A DNA stretch of 12,477 nt from JAAZNO01 sp012798275. GTDB taxonomy: Bacteria > Chloroflexota > Anaerolineae > B4-G1 > SLSP01. The translations under genes were made by a program, and so were the position numbers. The stretch's first letter is position 1. Each line of letters opens with the position of its first letter. Where the stretch lies: NCBI GenBank assembly GCA_035347995.1, contig DAOPQD010000092.1, forward strand, positions 1 to 12,477, in the 5' to 3' direction. Below are positions 12,442 to 12,477 of this stretch, piece by piece. The notes beneath the pieces are model-generated. The model was not told the origin of the DNA. It worked only from the letters and a program-made list of their open reading frames with translations, and did not search any database.

Positions 12442-12477
12442 AGAAAAAATAAGGGGTTTTGCAGGCGGGCGTAGCCC

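Larger units (their letters stand above)
11986..12477. other. Gene-free, repeat-dense intergenic region
   Basis: No reading frame here has a ribosome binding site, a recognisable domain or plausible codon use. The stretch instead holds a 33-base dispersed repeat, three adjacent hairpins, a second repeated module, a C-rich mirror repeat and an 18-bp perfect hairpin, each listed separately. A TATAAT at 12053-12058 has no matching -35 element. Bases 12299-12391 show nothing that I can assign. Confidence 0.75.

Overview
The window reads as a moderately GC-rich bacterial chromosome segment, most likely from the Chloroflexota (Anaerolineae/Caldilineae-like). This is an inference. It rests on secreted proteins that all end in a Y-L-P-L-V tail (a tail I recall being frequent in Chloroflexota), a TGS-less threonyl-tRNA synthetase under T-box control, the style of the Crp/Fnr-ferredoxin-DUF438 cluster, and the repeat-filled intergenic DNA. 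All supported genes lie on the + strand.

Region 1 (66-6924) holds three consecutive genes for large secreted repeat proteins, 35 and 59 bases apart: a six-bladed TolB/PD40-type propeller, an Asp-box (BNR/sortilin-like) propeller, and a 1223-residue beta-helix multidomain protein. Their folds differ, but each has an N-terminal signal peptide and the same short C-terminal motif ([IV]YLPLV[LV]). The first two also share 40 identical bases over the signal-peptide cleavage region. They look like co-expressed extracellular or surface proteins using a common C-terminal tag.

Region 2 (6967-9119) is a complete thrS unit. It has a consensus sigma-70-type promoter (TTGACA, 17-base spacer, TATAAT) and a roughly 250-base T-box riboswitch. 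A threonine ACC specifier, an antiterminator with its T-box bulge and a competing terminator can be traced base by base. The ThrRS that follows keeps the catalytic, zinc and editing residues but lacks the TGS domain. A hairpin follows the gene.

Region 3 (9268-11985) is a probable redox or nitrosative-stress cluster: a Crp/Fnr regulator with a palindrome in its own promoter, a two-cluster 4Fe-4S ferredoxin, a DUF438-hemerythrin-PAS protein, and a MoaD/ThiS-like small protein without the usual C-terminal Gly-Gly. The third gene has an unusual leader with overlapping, mutually exclusive stems. A rho-independent terminator closes the cluster.

Region 4 (11986-12477) has no supported gene. It is packed with repeats: a 33-base element identical to one upstream of the Crp/Fnr gene, a second shared module in a different order, three back-to-back hairpins with TGAA-like loops, and an 18-bp perfect hairpin next to a C-rich mirror repeat with G-quadruplex potential on the minus strand.
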